Under the pieces are notes generated by a model. It was not told the origin of the DNA and ran no database searches. It saw only the letters and a program-made list of their open reading frames with translations. A stretch of DNA of 64,000 nucleotides from Nakamurella lactea DSM 19367 (lineage in GTDB: Bacteria; Actinomycetota; Actinomycetes; Mycobacteriales; Nakamurellaceae). Positions 53,391 to 61,847 of the stretch are shown here, piece by piece (within the stretch, counting starts at the first letter, position 1; each line of letters begins with the position of its first letter). A program made the position numbers and the translations under genes. The DNA lies in NCBI RefSeq assembly GCF_000426645.1, contig NZ_AUFT01000001.1, positions 620,001-684,000 of the forward strand, written 5' to 3'.

Positions 53391-54389
53391 TCAGCAGGCC
53401 GGCGGCGGACGGTATCCGGCCGAACTCGCGAATTCGAAGCGCAGGGTGCCGACGTCGTCCTGGGGAATGACGATGGCCGTATCCGCTCCACGTCGCCACG
53501 TCCTGGGCAGCAGGACGTAGTGGCCGCCGATCTCGATCAGCAGGATCAACCCGTCGTAGCGGAAGCGGTATGCCGATTCGGCGCCGAGGCTGTTCGAGCA
53601 CTCCGTCGTCCGGATCTCCGATGAACTCAGCTGCAGGTCCTTCTCGCTGAACAGCACGACGCCCGGCTGGACAGGCATCTCGGCCGCCAGCTGGCGCGCC
53701 CGGGTCTGACCGACGGCGACCGAGTAGTCCGTCGCGATCCAGAACAGGCTCATCGCGATGAGCACGAACATCACCGCCCACTCGGCGATGTTCGCGGCCT
53801 CCGAACGGCGAGGAGCGGTGGGGTCGCGCTCCCACCGACGCCGCCGGCGCAGCACGATCACGTACCAGATCAGCAGAATGCCGACGATCACGCTCATCGG
53901 CGCCACGCACAGCCCGCGGTTGAAGACGGTGATGACGACCAGCCGGCTGAGACCGTTGAGCAGCAGCAGGATCCCGATGCCGACGAGCGCGCCGGTCTGC
54001 CGACGGGTCCGCGGCCAGCTGCGCCAGCGATCGGGCAGCGCCGTGTGTCCCCACATCACGGCAAGGCAGACCGCGGCGATGACGATCAACGGAATGAACA
54101 GCGCGTCGACGCTGCGCATCAGGTAGTCGGTGGTGCTCGGGCCGAGCACGGTGGCATCGATCCCGAAGTAGTTGAAGAACCAGTACAGATGTGCCCAGCC
54201 GAAGTAGAACAGCAGTGCCGTCGCCAATGTCGTCGGGGCGACCACCTGCCCGAGGATGCGGGCCCATCGGGAGAGCCCGTCGAACGGCGACGGGGGCGCT
54301 CCGTCATCCCTGGCCGGCATCCCGCGGCCGACGACCGACGGCGACGGTCTCGGCGTCGACAACCGGCGCGGGCGCGGACTGCTAGCCAC
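53391..54389 (-). CDS. Multi-pass membrane protein of unknown function
   Basis: A 332-residue protein with a Pro/Ser-rich N-terminus (~1-40), about six hydrophobic segments between ~48 and 225 (for example TTLATALLFYFGWAHLYWFFNYFG, here seen in parts, and IAEWAVMFVLIAMSLFWIA) and a C-terminal soluble domain of ~100 residues ending in a cysteine. I recognise no family. Its GTG start overlaps the upstream lipoprotein gene by eight bases, so the pair is probably co-translated and may form an envelope complex. Confidence 0.7.
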   Translation of the reverse strand: MASSPRPRRLSTPRPSPSVVGRGMPARDDGAPPSPFDGLSRWARILGQVVAPTTLATALLFYFGWAHLYWFFNYFGIDATVLGPSTTDYLMRSVDALFIPLIVIAAVCLAVMWGHTALPDRWRSWPRTRRQTGALVGIGILLLLNGLSRLVVITVFNRGLCVAPMSVIVGILLIWYVIVLRRRRRWERDPTAPRRSEAANIAEWAVMFVLIAMSLFWIATDYSVAVGQTRARQLAAEMPVQPGVVLFSEKDLQLSSSEIRTTECSNSLGAESAYRFRYDGLILLIEIGGHYVLLPRTWRRGADTAIVIPQDDVGTLRFEFASSAGYRPPPAC

Positions 54390-54807
54390 AGGGAGTGCGC
54401 GATCCGGTGAGCAGGGTGAGGGTCGACCCGCGGTCCAGCACGAAGTCCTCGTCGGGGTGCGACGCGGGGTCCGACGTCAGATAGCTGCACTCGTCGATCG
54501 TGTCGCTGTCGCCGCGGTCCACCACGACGTCCACGCAGAGTTCGCCGTCGCCGCAGGCATCACGGATCTCACTGGAGACCAGCTCGCGAACCTGGTCGAT
54601 CGGCAGGCCCTGCTTGTCGAAGATCGGCGGAATGTTGATCGGTGCGGTCGGCACCCGCACCGGATCGGTGCGCTGCGGCGCACCGGGTACGTCTCCGCCG
54701 TCCGGCGGGTCGTTCACCGGCGCGCCTGGGGACCTTCCGCCACCGCAGGCACAGACGACGAACAAGAGCCCGGTTGCCACGATCCGGCGGAACCTGTCGA
54801 GGAACAT
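54382..54807 (-). CDS. Putative lipoprotein
   Basis: A 141-residue protein with a lipoprotein signal: basic start FLDRFRRI, hydrophobic VATGLLFVV and lipobox VCAC. After a Pro/Gly/Asp-rich linker comes a small acidic domain with cysteines in RDACGDGELCVD and DECSYL, and a final cysteine. No family recognised. It precedes and overlaps the membrane-protein gene and lies 87 bases after the sigma-factor gene on the same strand. Confidence 0.75.
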   Translation of the reverse strand: MFLDRFRRIVATGLLFVVCACGGGRSPGAPVNDPPDGGDVPGAPQRTDPVRVPTAPINIPPIFDKQGLPIDQVRELVSSEIRDACGDGELCVDVVVDRGDSDTIDECSYLTSDPASHPDEDFVLDRGSTLTLLTGSRTPCG

Positions 54808-54894
54808 GACCTAACACCGTCCGATCCGAACGTTGTCGACGAGGTACCGGAAATGCGGGCTGTCACCGTCGCTGCACGCGCGATCTGCGGCGGC

Positions 54895-55566
54895 TCAGGC
54901 TTCCAGCGACTTCAGCATTTCCCGCAAGGCACGCAGCGCCCGTGCTCGCATCGGGCCGATGCTCCCCCGTGGGATGTCGAGCATCGTGCTCAGCTCGTCG
55001 TAGGACGCCCGGTCGGCCAGCAGTTCCAGCATCAACCGGCGCTGGCGCTCGGGCAGCCGATCGACGGCCCGGCGCAGGTACTTGGCCCGCTCGGCCTGTT
55101 CGACCAGCACCGAGGTGTCCGGTGCGTAGGCCGTGTCCAGCCGCCCGGCATCCTCGACCAGCACCTCGTGCCGGCGCGCCCTGATCAGGGCCAGCGCCTC
55201 CCGGCGCGCGGTGACCGAGAGCCAGCCCGGCAGCCGGCTGGCGTCGCGGACCGAACCGGAGAACCGCCAGAGCGCCAGCCAGGTCCGCTGGATCGCCTCG
55301 TCGACGTCTGACGGGTTGGACACCACCCGCCGCACCGAGCAGGCAACCAGCCGGTGGTATCGCTCCACCACCTGACGCCAGGCCAACTCGTCGCAGGCGA
55401 TCAACCGGGCCAGCAGCTGCTCGTCCGATGGATCGAGCGGCAACACGGCCGGCGCGGGCGGGGTCCGGACGGTGTCCGCGACCCGCCCGCGCGGGTCGGC
55501 CTGACGAGGGATACCGACAGTCCGGCTGTCGGCGGTGACCGGCGGCTCAAGAATGCTGGTGGACAT
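54895..55566 (-). CDS. ECF-type RNA polymerase sigma factor
   Basis: A 223-residue group 4 sigma factor. Region 2 is WRQVVERYHRLVACSVRRVV, then DVDEAIQRTWLALWRFSG and LPGWLSVTARREALALIRAR; region 4 is LPERQRRLMLELLADRASYDELSTMLDIPRGSIGPMRARALRAL. The N-terminal ~45 residues are a Pro/Arg-rich extension. No anti-sigma factor is obvious; the lipoprotein/membrane pair downstream or the repeat peptide upstream might play that role, but neither looks like a known anti-sigma. Tandem 13-base repeats lie in its leader. Confidence 0.9.
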   Translation of the reverse strand: MSTSILEPPVTADSRTVGIPRQADPRGRVADTVRTPPAPAVLPLDPSDEQLLARLIACDELAWRQVVERYHRLVACSVRRVVSNPSDVDEAIQRTWLALWRFSGSVRDASRLPGWLSVTARREALALIRARRHEVLVEDAGRLDTAYAPDTSVLVEQAERAKYLRRAVDRLPERQRRLMLELLADRASYDELSTMLDIPRGSIGPMRARALRALREMLKSLEA

Positions 55567-55650
55567 GTGCTGCTCCTGACGAACTCGATCATGGGTGAAT
55601 CCCGATGCATCGAGTCTGTTCGGAGCGGCCGCGCGGCGGATCCGTAGCTT

Positions 55651-55676
55651 TACCTAATTCCGCTACCTAGTTCCGC
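55651..55676. repeat. Two 13-bp tandem direct repeats upstream of the sigma-factor gene
   Basis: Units 55651-55663 and 55664-55676 differ at one base. Read on the minus strand they contain GGAAC and GGAAT, like the -35 element of ECF promoters. They lie in the 124-base gap between the repeat-peptide gene and the sigma factor, so autoregulation is plausible. No matching -10 element is certain. Confidence 0.5.
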
Positions 55677-55690
55677 CGGAACCAAGCCGA

Positions 55691-55855
55691 CTACTTGTCG
55701 TCGGTGGGCTCCTCTGCGATGTGCATGTCGTCCGGTTCTGCCGGGCTACCGGCGATGTGCATATCGGCGGGCTGGGCCGGAATGCCGGCGATGTGCATGT
55801 CTTTCGGGCGGGCAACCTTGCCGCTCTTGCCGGAGTTCGCGGTCTCATCTGTCAT
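55691..55855 (-). CDS. 54-residue peptide with three DMHIA repeats
   Basis: A small acidic protein. After a basic lead ([12 protein letters not shown]) come three copies of DMHIA: at about residues 19-23, 31-35 and 43-47, each followed by a short Gly/Pro/Glu spacer of similar length, then an acidic tail. Its ATG follows AGAAGG at a good distance and sits 11 bases inside the end of the LuxR-type regulator gene, so translation is coupled to that regulator. The repeat organisation resembles modular precursor peptides or short ligands, but no maturation enzyme is near and no family is recognised. The opposite strand shows only the mirror image with no ribosome site. Confidence 0.75.
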   Translation of the reverse strand: MTDETANSGKSGKVARPKDMHIAGIPAQPADMHIAGSPAEPDDMHIAEEPTDDK

Positions 55856-58802
55856 GGTGAATCATCCTTCTGTTGGGATCTGGGTACTTTGCAGAGTCGC
55901 CTGGCCCGCTCCGGGATTGCTGGCGCGGCAGATTGATCATCGATTCCCCCGAACGGTCGGTCGCTCCGCCGTCCGTCAGCCCGGACCTGGTGGCCGTCGC
56001 GGCCGCCTCCGCCCTGGTCCTGGCGCCCAATTTCATCAACACGTTGCCCACGTGCACGTCAACGGTCCGCGGACTCAGGAACAGCCTGGCGGCGATCTGC
56101 TTGTTCGTCAGCCCCCGGGTCAGTTCGGCCAGTACCTCCCGTTCCCGGCGGGTCAGCCCGAACTCGTCGGCGCCGGTCGCGGCGCCGTGGCCGGCAACTG
56201 CCGGTGACGCCAACCGGATCCGGCTGCGCCGGCCGAGGTCGACGATCGCCGCCAACAGCGGACCGGCCCCGAGCCGAACGGCAATGGTGTGCGCGGCCTT
56301 GAGTTCGACGACACCGGCCGCCCGATCGGTCGACAGGCTGACCTCCGCCTGCCGGAATCGGGCGTAACCCTCCTCGAAGGGCCGTTCCAGCGCGGTCCAG
56401 GCGTCGGCCACCGCCGACCATTCCGGCGTCAGCCCCTGGGATCTGCCCCACTCGGCCTCGGCGAGGCCGCAGAACGCGGCGACTTCCGGCGACGGGCTCT
56501 CCACGGCCAGCGCAGCAGCCGCCTGGCGCAACTTCGTGGTTCGATCCGCGGTTGGCCGGTGATCCCGGCGAGCCAGCACCTCCGCCCCCCGATCCGCTTC
56601 GATCCGCAGGCCCAGCGCGCACGCCCGGGCCAGGTCACGACTCTCGGTTCCGGTGTCGAGGACCGCGATCGCCTGGTCGATCGACTCGGCTGCCCGGTCC
56701 AGATCGCCCTCGGTCAGGGCCCAACTCGCCTCGGCCAACGAGAGGTCGGCGGTGATCGAGATGGAGGTCTCCCGCTCCCCGAGATAGGCGGCTGCGTCCA
56801 GGTTCTCCCTGGCCGCCGCCTGATCGCCGCGGCCCATGTCGAGTTCCGCCCTGGCCAGTCGGATCAGCAGCGCCTGCCCGGCCGTCACCCCCTCGGCGAA
56901 CGCCTCGTCGCTGAGCTGCTCGGCCTCGTCCCACCTACCCGCGATCCGTAGCAGCACGATCGTGTTGTTGACCAGCACGGCGCCAGTTCCGACGAACGCG
57001 TTCTGCCGACGGGCCACGGCCAGCGCGTCGACCGCGGTCCGGCAGGCCTCCTGCGTGTGCCCGGCGATCAGCAACGAGAACGCCAGGTTCGCGGCGACCC
57101 GCCGGCGATCCTCGTCGTCGCCGTGCACGGCCGCCAGGATGGAGGCCTCCCGAATCAGCTCGATCCCTGGCTCGAGTTCGCCGGCCAGCACCTGACACAT
57201 GCCCAGCACGGCCAGCGCCCGGCTCCGCTCTGCGGCGGCCGCGACCTGCTCGGAGAGGGCGATCGCCTGACGGGCGAAGTCTTTCGCCTCCGCATACCGG
57301 CCGGCCTGGATGGCCAGCCTGGCCCTGGAGGCGCCGATTCTGGCATGCAGTTCGGACACCGGCAGGTCGGCCACCAGCGCATCGGCCTCGGCGTAGGCGC
57401 GGCCGGCGCCGGCCGTGTCGCCGGCATCCCACAGGCATCGACCGAGCCGTTCCATGTTCACCGCCCTGGCCGCCGGGTCGGTGATCCCCTCCACCGCCCG
57501 CAGCGCCAGCTCCACGGCGTCCTCGGCCGCTCCGGCCCGCCGCGCCGATTCGGCGGCGTCGCCCAACAGCGCCGACTGCCCCTGTGCATCCTGCGGTCCG
57601 TGGCCGGCATCCATCAGCTCGACCAGATGCTGGTGCTGGCGCCAACTGTCGGGGTGCGCGAAGGCCCGTTCGGCCTTGGCCGCCGCGACCACGGTGGCAG
57701 CGAATGCTTCGTCGTCGTCGCCGCTGGCCCGCCAGTGGGCCGCCCACTCCGCCGCCCCACTCGCACCGTTTCTGGTGTGTGGCACGGCATCCAAGGCGAC
57801 GGCGATCCGGTGATGGATGCGCTGACGCTCTCCGGGCAGCATCTGCGCCAGCAGTGCGTCCTGGGTCAGCGCGTGCCGGAAGCCGTACTCCTGCCCGCCC
57901 GGCTCGACCACGACGATCCCGGCCGCGACACATTCGGCGACCGCATCCAGCACCTGATCCGGCGTCAGGCCGACGATGCCGTCCAGCAGTTGTTGGGACA
58001 CCGGCCGCCCCAGCACGGCCAGCGACTGCACCACCTGCCGGGCCGGCGCGCCCAGGCCCGCGGCACGCATGGTCAGCACGTCCTGCAGCCGCGGCGGCAG
58101 CGTGTCCAGCGCACCGGCCTCGACGAGTTCGGTGACGATGAACGGATTGCCGCCCGACCGGGCCTGCAGGATCTGGAGTTCGTGGTCGGTCGCCGGGCGC
58201 CGGCGCTCCTGGGCGAACAGCTCGGCCATATCCGCGACCGACAGCCGCTGCACGTCCAGTCTGCGGACCTGCCGATTCGCCGCGATCGTCTCGAGCACCA
58301 CCTGGGCCGCGGGATCGGCCGGCGGCTCGTCGGTTCGGTGGCTGAGGGCGACCAGGTGGCCGGGCGGGAGGTTCCGGGCCAGGAACCCGACCAGTTCCAT
58401 GGTGCCGACGTCGCTCCAGTGCAGGTCGTCCAACGCCAGCAACTGCCGGATCTCCCCGGTCCTGGCACCGGTCAGTTTGTCCAACAGGCGCTCGAAGAGC
58501 TCACCCCGGTTGACGGCGTTCAGATCCCCGGTGCCGATCCCGGCACTGCGCAACGCGGCCGCGATCGGCGCGTACGGGATGGGTTCGCTGAGCACCACGG
58601 TGCACGCACCGCGCAGCACCTGGTCGCCGTTGCCGGCGACGTACTCGGCAAGGTTGTCGATCAGCGCGCTCTTGCCGACCCCGGCCTCACCACTGACGGT
58701 GATCACGACGGCGCGCTCCGCGCATGCCTCGAACGCGTCGACGAGTGCGCGCATCTCATCGTCACGCCCGACGAGACGGTGGTAGGCCGTCATCGTTTCC
58801 AC
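55845..58802 (-). CDS. Large ATPase-LuxR family transcriptional regulator
   Basis: A 985-residue LAL-type regulator. The N-terminal AAA ATPase (~1-330) has Walker A in [20 protein letters not shown] and Walker B near [14 protein letters not shown] long helical, tetratricopeptide-like middle (~350-880) follows, and a C-terminal LuxR helix-turn-helix ([29 protein letters not shown]..., seen in parts). Such proteins sense a small ligand and activate neighbouring genes. GTG 58802 or ATG 58793 may be the start. Its stop lies 11 bases into the DMHIA-peptide gene, so regulator and peptide are translated together. Confidence 0.92.
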   Translation of the reverse strand: METMTAYHRLVGRDDEMRALVDAFEACAERAVVITVSGEAGVGKSALIDNLAEYVAGNGDQVLRGACTVVLSEPIPYAPIAAALRSAGIGTGDLNAVNRGELFERLLDKLTGARTGEIRQLLALDDLHWSDVGTMELVGFLARNLPPGHLVALSHRTDEPPADPAAQVVLETIAANRQVRRLDVQRLSVADMAELFAQERRRPATDHELQILQARSGGNPFIVTELVEAGALDTLPPRLQDVLTMRAAGLGAPARQVVQSLAVLGRPVSQQLLDGIVGLTPDQVLDAVAECVAAGIVVVEPGGQEYGFRHALTQDALLAQMLPGERQRIHHRIAVALDAVPHTRNGASGAAEWAAHWRASGDDDEAFAATVVAAAKAERAFAHPDSWRQHQHLVELMDAGHGPQDAQGQSALLGDAAESARRAGAAEDAVELALRAVEGITDPAARAVNMERLGRCLWDAGDTAGAGRAYAEADALVADLPVSELHARIGASRARLAIQAGRYAEAKDFARQAIALSEQVAAAAERSRALAVLGMCQVLAGELEPGIELIREASILAAVHGDDEDRRRVAANLAFSLLIAGHTQEACRTAVDALAVARRQNAFVGTGAVLVNNTIVLLRIAGRWDEAEQLSDEAFAEGVTAGQALLIRLARAELDMGRGDQAAARENLDAAAYLGERETSISITADLSLAEASWALTEGDLDRAAESIDQAIAVLDTGTESRDLARACALGLRIEADRGAEVLARRDHRPTADRTTKLRQAAAALAVESPSPEVAAFCGLAEAEWGRSQGLTPEWSAVADAWTALERPFEEGYARFRQAEVSLSTDRAAGVVELKAAHTIAVRLGAGPLLAAIVDLGRRSRIRLASPAVAGHGAATGADEFGLTRREREVLAELTRGLTNKQIAARLFLSPRTVDVHVGNVLMKLGARTRAEAAATATRSGLTDGGATDRSGESMINLPRQQSRSGPGDSAKYPDPNRRMIHHDR

Positions 58803-58931
58803 CCAGTCATCTTCGTCCCTGCCGTCGACGAACTAACTAGACCATACGGGCGAAGCGAACCGAACAGCAGTGCGCGCTGTGGCGATTCTGCTGGCAGTCG
58901 GTGACCACGCGGCGCGCGTTCCCGGCCAACG

Positions 58932-59471
58932 CTACCGGGCAGACCGCGGGTCCGCCCAGAGGAAGATCTCGTCCCGGTCGTCGCCGTCGGCGACCCTGAC
59001 CCAACCGGGCCGCCGGCCCCACTCGACGAAGCCGTGTCGGCGATAGAACCCGTCGAGCCGATGGCCGTCCCTGATCGACAGCTCGACCCGCTCCAGCCCG
59101 AGCTCGGCGGCCAACGTCATGAGCTCATTCATCAGTAGCGCGCCGAGTCCGCTGCCCTGTCGGGTCGGGTCGATCATCACCAAGGTGATGGACCCGGTGT
59201 GTGCGGTGATCCCGGTCCCGGGTGTCAGCCTGCCGAAGCCGACCAGGTCGTGGCCGGCGATCAGCGCGATGCCTTGGGCACGGCCGGACCGCAGATCGTC
59301 GACCACCGGCGCTGCCTTCGCGGCGACCGCCGGTCGCTCGACCGGCGGTGCGAAACCCACAGCGCCGCCGGCCTGCGAAACGGCGTGCCACAACGTGGTG
59401 AGTGCCACGCCGAACTGGCTGTCGGCGGCCAACGAGCCGGCCGGCCCGACCCGGTGGACCTCAACCGTCAC
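58932..59471 (-). CDS. GNAT family N-acetyltransferase
   Basis: A 179-residue acetyltransferase with the acetyl-CoA-binding motif [20 protein letters not shown] followed by the helix [18 protein letters not shown] and the terminal [13 protein letters not shown]. Acceptor substrate unknown. GTG at 59471 overlaps the ndk stop by GTGA and is preferred over 59486, which runs further into ndk. The gap 58803-58931 upstream of the LuxR gene follows and shows no feature. Confidence 0.85.
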   Translation of the reverse strand: MTVEVHRVGPAGSLAADSQFGVALTTLWHAVSQAGGAVGFAPPVERPAVAAKAAPVVDDLRSGRAQGIALIAGHDLVGFGRLTPGTGITAHTGSITLVMIDPTRQGSGLGALLMNELMTLAAELGLERVELSIRDGHRLDGFYRRHGFVEWGRRPGWVRVADGDDRDEIFLWADPRSAR

Positions 59472-59878
59472 AGCTGCGGGAACCACAGCGCGATCTCCCG
59501 GGCGGCGGACTCGGCGGAATCACTGCCGTGCACCAGGTTCAGTTGGGTTTCCAGACCGAAGTCGCCGCGGATGCTGCCCGGAGCGGCCTTCTCCACCGGG
59601 TCGGTACCGCCGGCCAGCTGGCGGAACGCCGGGATCGCCCGCGGCCCTTCGACCACGGCGGCGACCAGCGGCGCCGAGGTGATGAATTCGACCAGATCGG
59701 CGAAGAACGGCTTCCCGGCATGCTCGGCGTAGTGCACCTCCGCCAGCTCGCGGTCGACCTGACGCAGTTCCAGGGCGACGAAGGACAGCCCCTTGCGTTC
59801 GATCCGGGCGAGCACCTCGCCGACCAGCGACCGCTGGACGCCATCGGGTTTGACCAGGACAAGAGTGCGTTCGGACAC
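59468..59878 (-). CDS. ndk: Nucleoside diphosphate kinase
   Basis: A 136-residue kinase with the start [23 protein letters not shown], substrate region [18 protein letters not shown] and the phospho-accepting histidine in [12 protein letters not shown]. It equilibrates nucleoside triphosphates. It lies between the DUF4233 gene (53 bases upstream) and the coupled GNAT gene, in the usual actinobacterial valS-folC-ndk order. Confidence 0.98.
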   Translation of the reverse strand: MSERTLVLVKPDGVQRSLVGEVLARIERKGLSFVALELRQVDRELAEVHYAEHAGKPFFADLVEFITSAPLVAAVVEGPRAIPAFRQLAGGTDPVEKAAPGSIRGDFGLETQLNLVHGSDSAESAAREIALWFPQL

Positions 59879-59931
59879 CGGCGTCTGACTCCTCGTTCGG
59901 TTCGGGTGCTGCTGCTGCAGCCGGCTCGAGG

Positions 59932-60375
59932 TTACCGGCGGACCTGCTCGCCGCTGCTATCAGGGCGCTGCTGGCCGGGCAGTTCGCCGGCCGCGGCCCG
60001 GCGCCGGTACTCGTAGCGGAAATAGAAGATGACGGCGAAGACGATCGCGAAGACGATGCCGACGATGCCCAACGGTCCGCTGATCGCCCAGCCGGCGATG
60101 GTCAGCACCTGCAGACCGGCCAGCAGCCAGCCGAACCACTCGCGTTTGACGAACGCGCAGGCACCGATCATCGCGAAGGCCAGCACGATGATCGCGACGA
60201 TTCCCCAGCCGTTGGTCCCGTTGCCGGTGTTCTTGGCGACCGGGATGGCCAGCAGCACGGTGATCGCCTGCAGCACCAGGGTCGCCGAGATCGCGCCGCG
60301 AAGGCCACGTTCCGGATCGGCGGGGCGGCGGGCCGGCCGTGCAGGATCCGGGAGCTGCCCGGCGGGTCCGGTCAT
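59932..60375 (-). CDS. DUF4233 membrane protein
   Basis: A 147-residue protein with a Pro/Arg-rich N-terminus, the family opening [26 protein letters not shown], and four hydrophobic segments (~28-46, 57-75, 80-95, 100-117), ending in a basic tail. DUF4233 proteins are found next to folC in actinobacteria; their role is unknown. The start overlaps the folC stop by ATGA. Confidence 0.88.
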   Translation of the reverse strand: MTGPAGQLPDPARPARRPADPERGLRGAISATLVLQAITVLLAIPVAKNTGNGTNGWGIVAIIVLAFAMIGACAFVKREWFGWLLAGLQVLTIAGWAISGPLGIVGIVFAIVFAVIFYFRYEYRRRAAAGELPGQQRPDSSGEQVRR

Positions 60376-61847
60376 GACGGCGTCAGCCCGGCCAGCGTCC
60401 GGCCGTCACCGGCGGACACCACCGACCCGGTGATCAGCACACCGGCCCCGTGCGGATCGCCCTCACCCGGGCCGCCGGTCTCGGCCAGTTCGACGGCCAG
60501 CGCGATCGCGTCGTCCATCCGGTCCGCGACCTGGACGTTGGCGTCACCGAAGATGTCCCTGGCGATGTCGGCGAGTTCCTCGGCGGGCATCGAGCGCGGC
60601 GAGGAGTTCACCGTCACGACCACCTCGTCGAAGGATCCGGCCAGCGCCGCCATGATGCCCTCGGCGTCCTTGTCGGCCATCACCGCGAGCACCCCGACCA
60701 GCCGGCCGAAGTGGTACTCGGAGCGCAGCGCGGCGGCCAGAGCCGTTGCGCCGTGCGGATTGTGCGCCGCGTCGATCAGGATGGTCGGCGAGGTCCTGAC
60801 CCGCTCCAGCCGGCCTGGTGAGCTGACGGTGGCGAAGGCGTCCCGGATCGAATCGGCGTCCAGCTCCCGGCTCCGGCCGGCACCCAGGAACGCCTCCACC
60901 GCGGCCAGCGCCAGCGAGGCGTTCTGCGCCTGGTGTTCCCCGGTGAGCGGCAGGAAGATGTCGGAGTAGACGGCGGACAATCCCTGCAGCTCCAGTCGCT
61001 GCCCACCGACGGCCAGGTCCCGCCTGAGCACGGTGAATTCGCTGTCGTACCGGGCGACCGCGATGTCCTGATCGACCGCCCTGGCGAGCAGCACCTCCAT
61101 CGCCTCGGCGGTCTGCGGGCCGATCACCGCGGTGGCACCGGCATTGATGATGCCTGCCTTGTTGCCGGCCACCGACGCCATGGTGTCGCCGAGATAGTCC
61201 TGATGGTCCATCCCGATCGGGGTGATCACCGCGACTGTCGAATCGACGACGTTGGTGGAATCCCAGGTGCCGCCGAGCCCGGTTTCGATCACCATGACGT
61301 CGACCGGGGCATCGGCGAACGCGGCGTAGGCCATCGCGGTGAGGATCTCGAACTTGCTCAGCGGCACTCCCCCGTCCTGCTCCGAGCGGGCGTCGACGAT
61401 GTCGATGTAGGGGGCGATGTCGGCGTAGGTCCGCACGTACTGCTCGGCGGAGATCGGCTCGCCGTCGATGCTGATCCGCTCGGTCACCAGTTGCAGATGC
61501 GGGGAGGTGAACCGCCCGGTGCGCAGGCCGAGTCCGGACAGCAGGGCGTCGATCATCCGGGACACCGAGGTCTTGCCGTTGGTGCCGGCGATCTGGATCA
61601 CCGGAGCGGCCGTCTGTGGGTTCCCCAGCAGATCCAGCAGCGCGGTGATCCGGTCGAGGGTCGGCTCGATCCTGGTCTCCGGCCAGCGCCGGTTGAGGAT
61701 GGTTTCGACCGTCAACAGGTCCAGCGGCGGCGAGTCGGGGATGATCTCGGAGGTCTCGTCGTCCAGTTCCGGCACCACCGGGTCGTTCTCGTCCGGCGCG
61801 GCCGGGTCGGGGCCGAGTTGACGGTGCGGGTCGTCCGGGCCGGTCAT
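60372..61847 (-). CDS. folC: Dihydrofolate/folylpolyglutamate synthase
   Basis: A 491-residue Mur-ligase-family enzyme that adds glutamate to folates. Motifs are [16 protein letters not shown] (ATP loop), [27 protein letters not shown]-type [25 protein letters not shown], and [16 protein letters not shown] with the C-terminal domain. The first ~40 residues are an acidic extension. ATG 61847 overlaps the valS stop by ATGA, and its own stop overlaps DUF4233, so valS-folC-DUF4233 are translationally coupled. Confidence 0.96.
   Translation of the reverse strand: MTGPDDPHRQLGPDPAAPDENDPVVPELDDETSEIIPDSPPLDLLTVETILNRRWPETRIEPTLDRITALLDLLGNPQTAAPVIQIAGTNGKTSVSRMIDALLSGLGLRTGRFTSPHLQLVTERISIDGEPISAEQYVRTYADIAPYIDIVDARSEQDGGVPLSKFEILTAMAYAAFADAPVDVMVIETGLGGTWDSTNVVDSTVAVITPIGMDHQDYLGDTMASVAGNKAGIINAGATAVIGPQTAEAMEVLLARAVDQDIAVARYDSEFTVLRRDLAVGGQRLELQGLSAVYSDIFLPLTGEHQAQNASLALAAVEAFLGAGRSRELDADSIRDAFATVSSPGRLERVRTSPTILIDAAHNPHGATALAAALRSEYHFGRLVGVLAVMADKDAEGIMAALAGSFDEVVVTVNSSPRSMPAEELADIARDIFGDANVQVADRMDDAIALAVELAETGGPGEGDPHGAGVLITGSVVSAGDGRTLAGLTPS

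Noticed and set aside
55695-56207. Plus-strand open frame with MCMS repeats opposite the DMHIA peptide gene.
   Set aside because: It lacks a ribosome site, runs antisense into the LuxR gene, and its repeats are the mirror of the minus-strand repeats.
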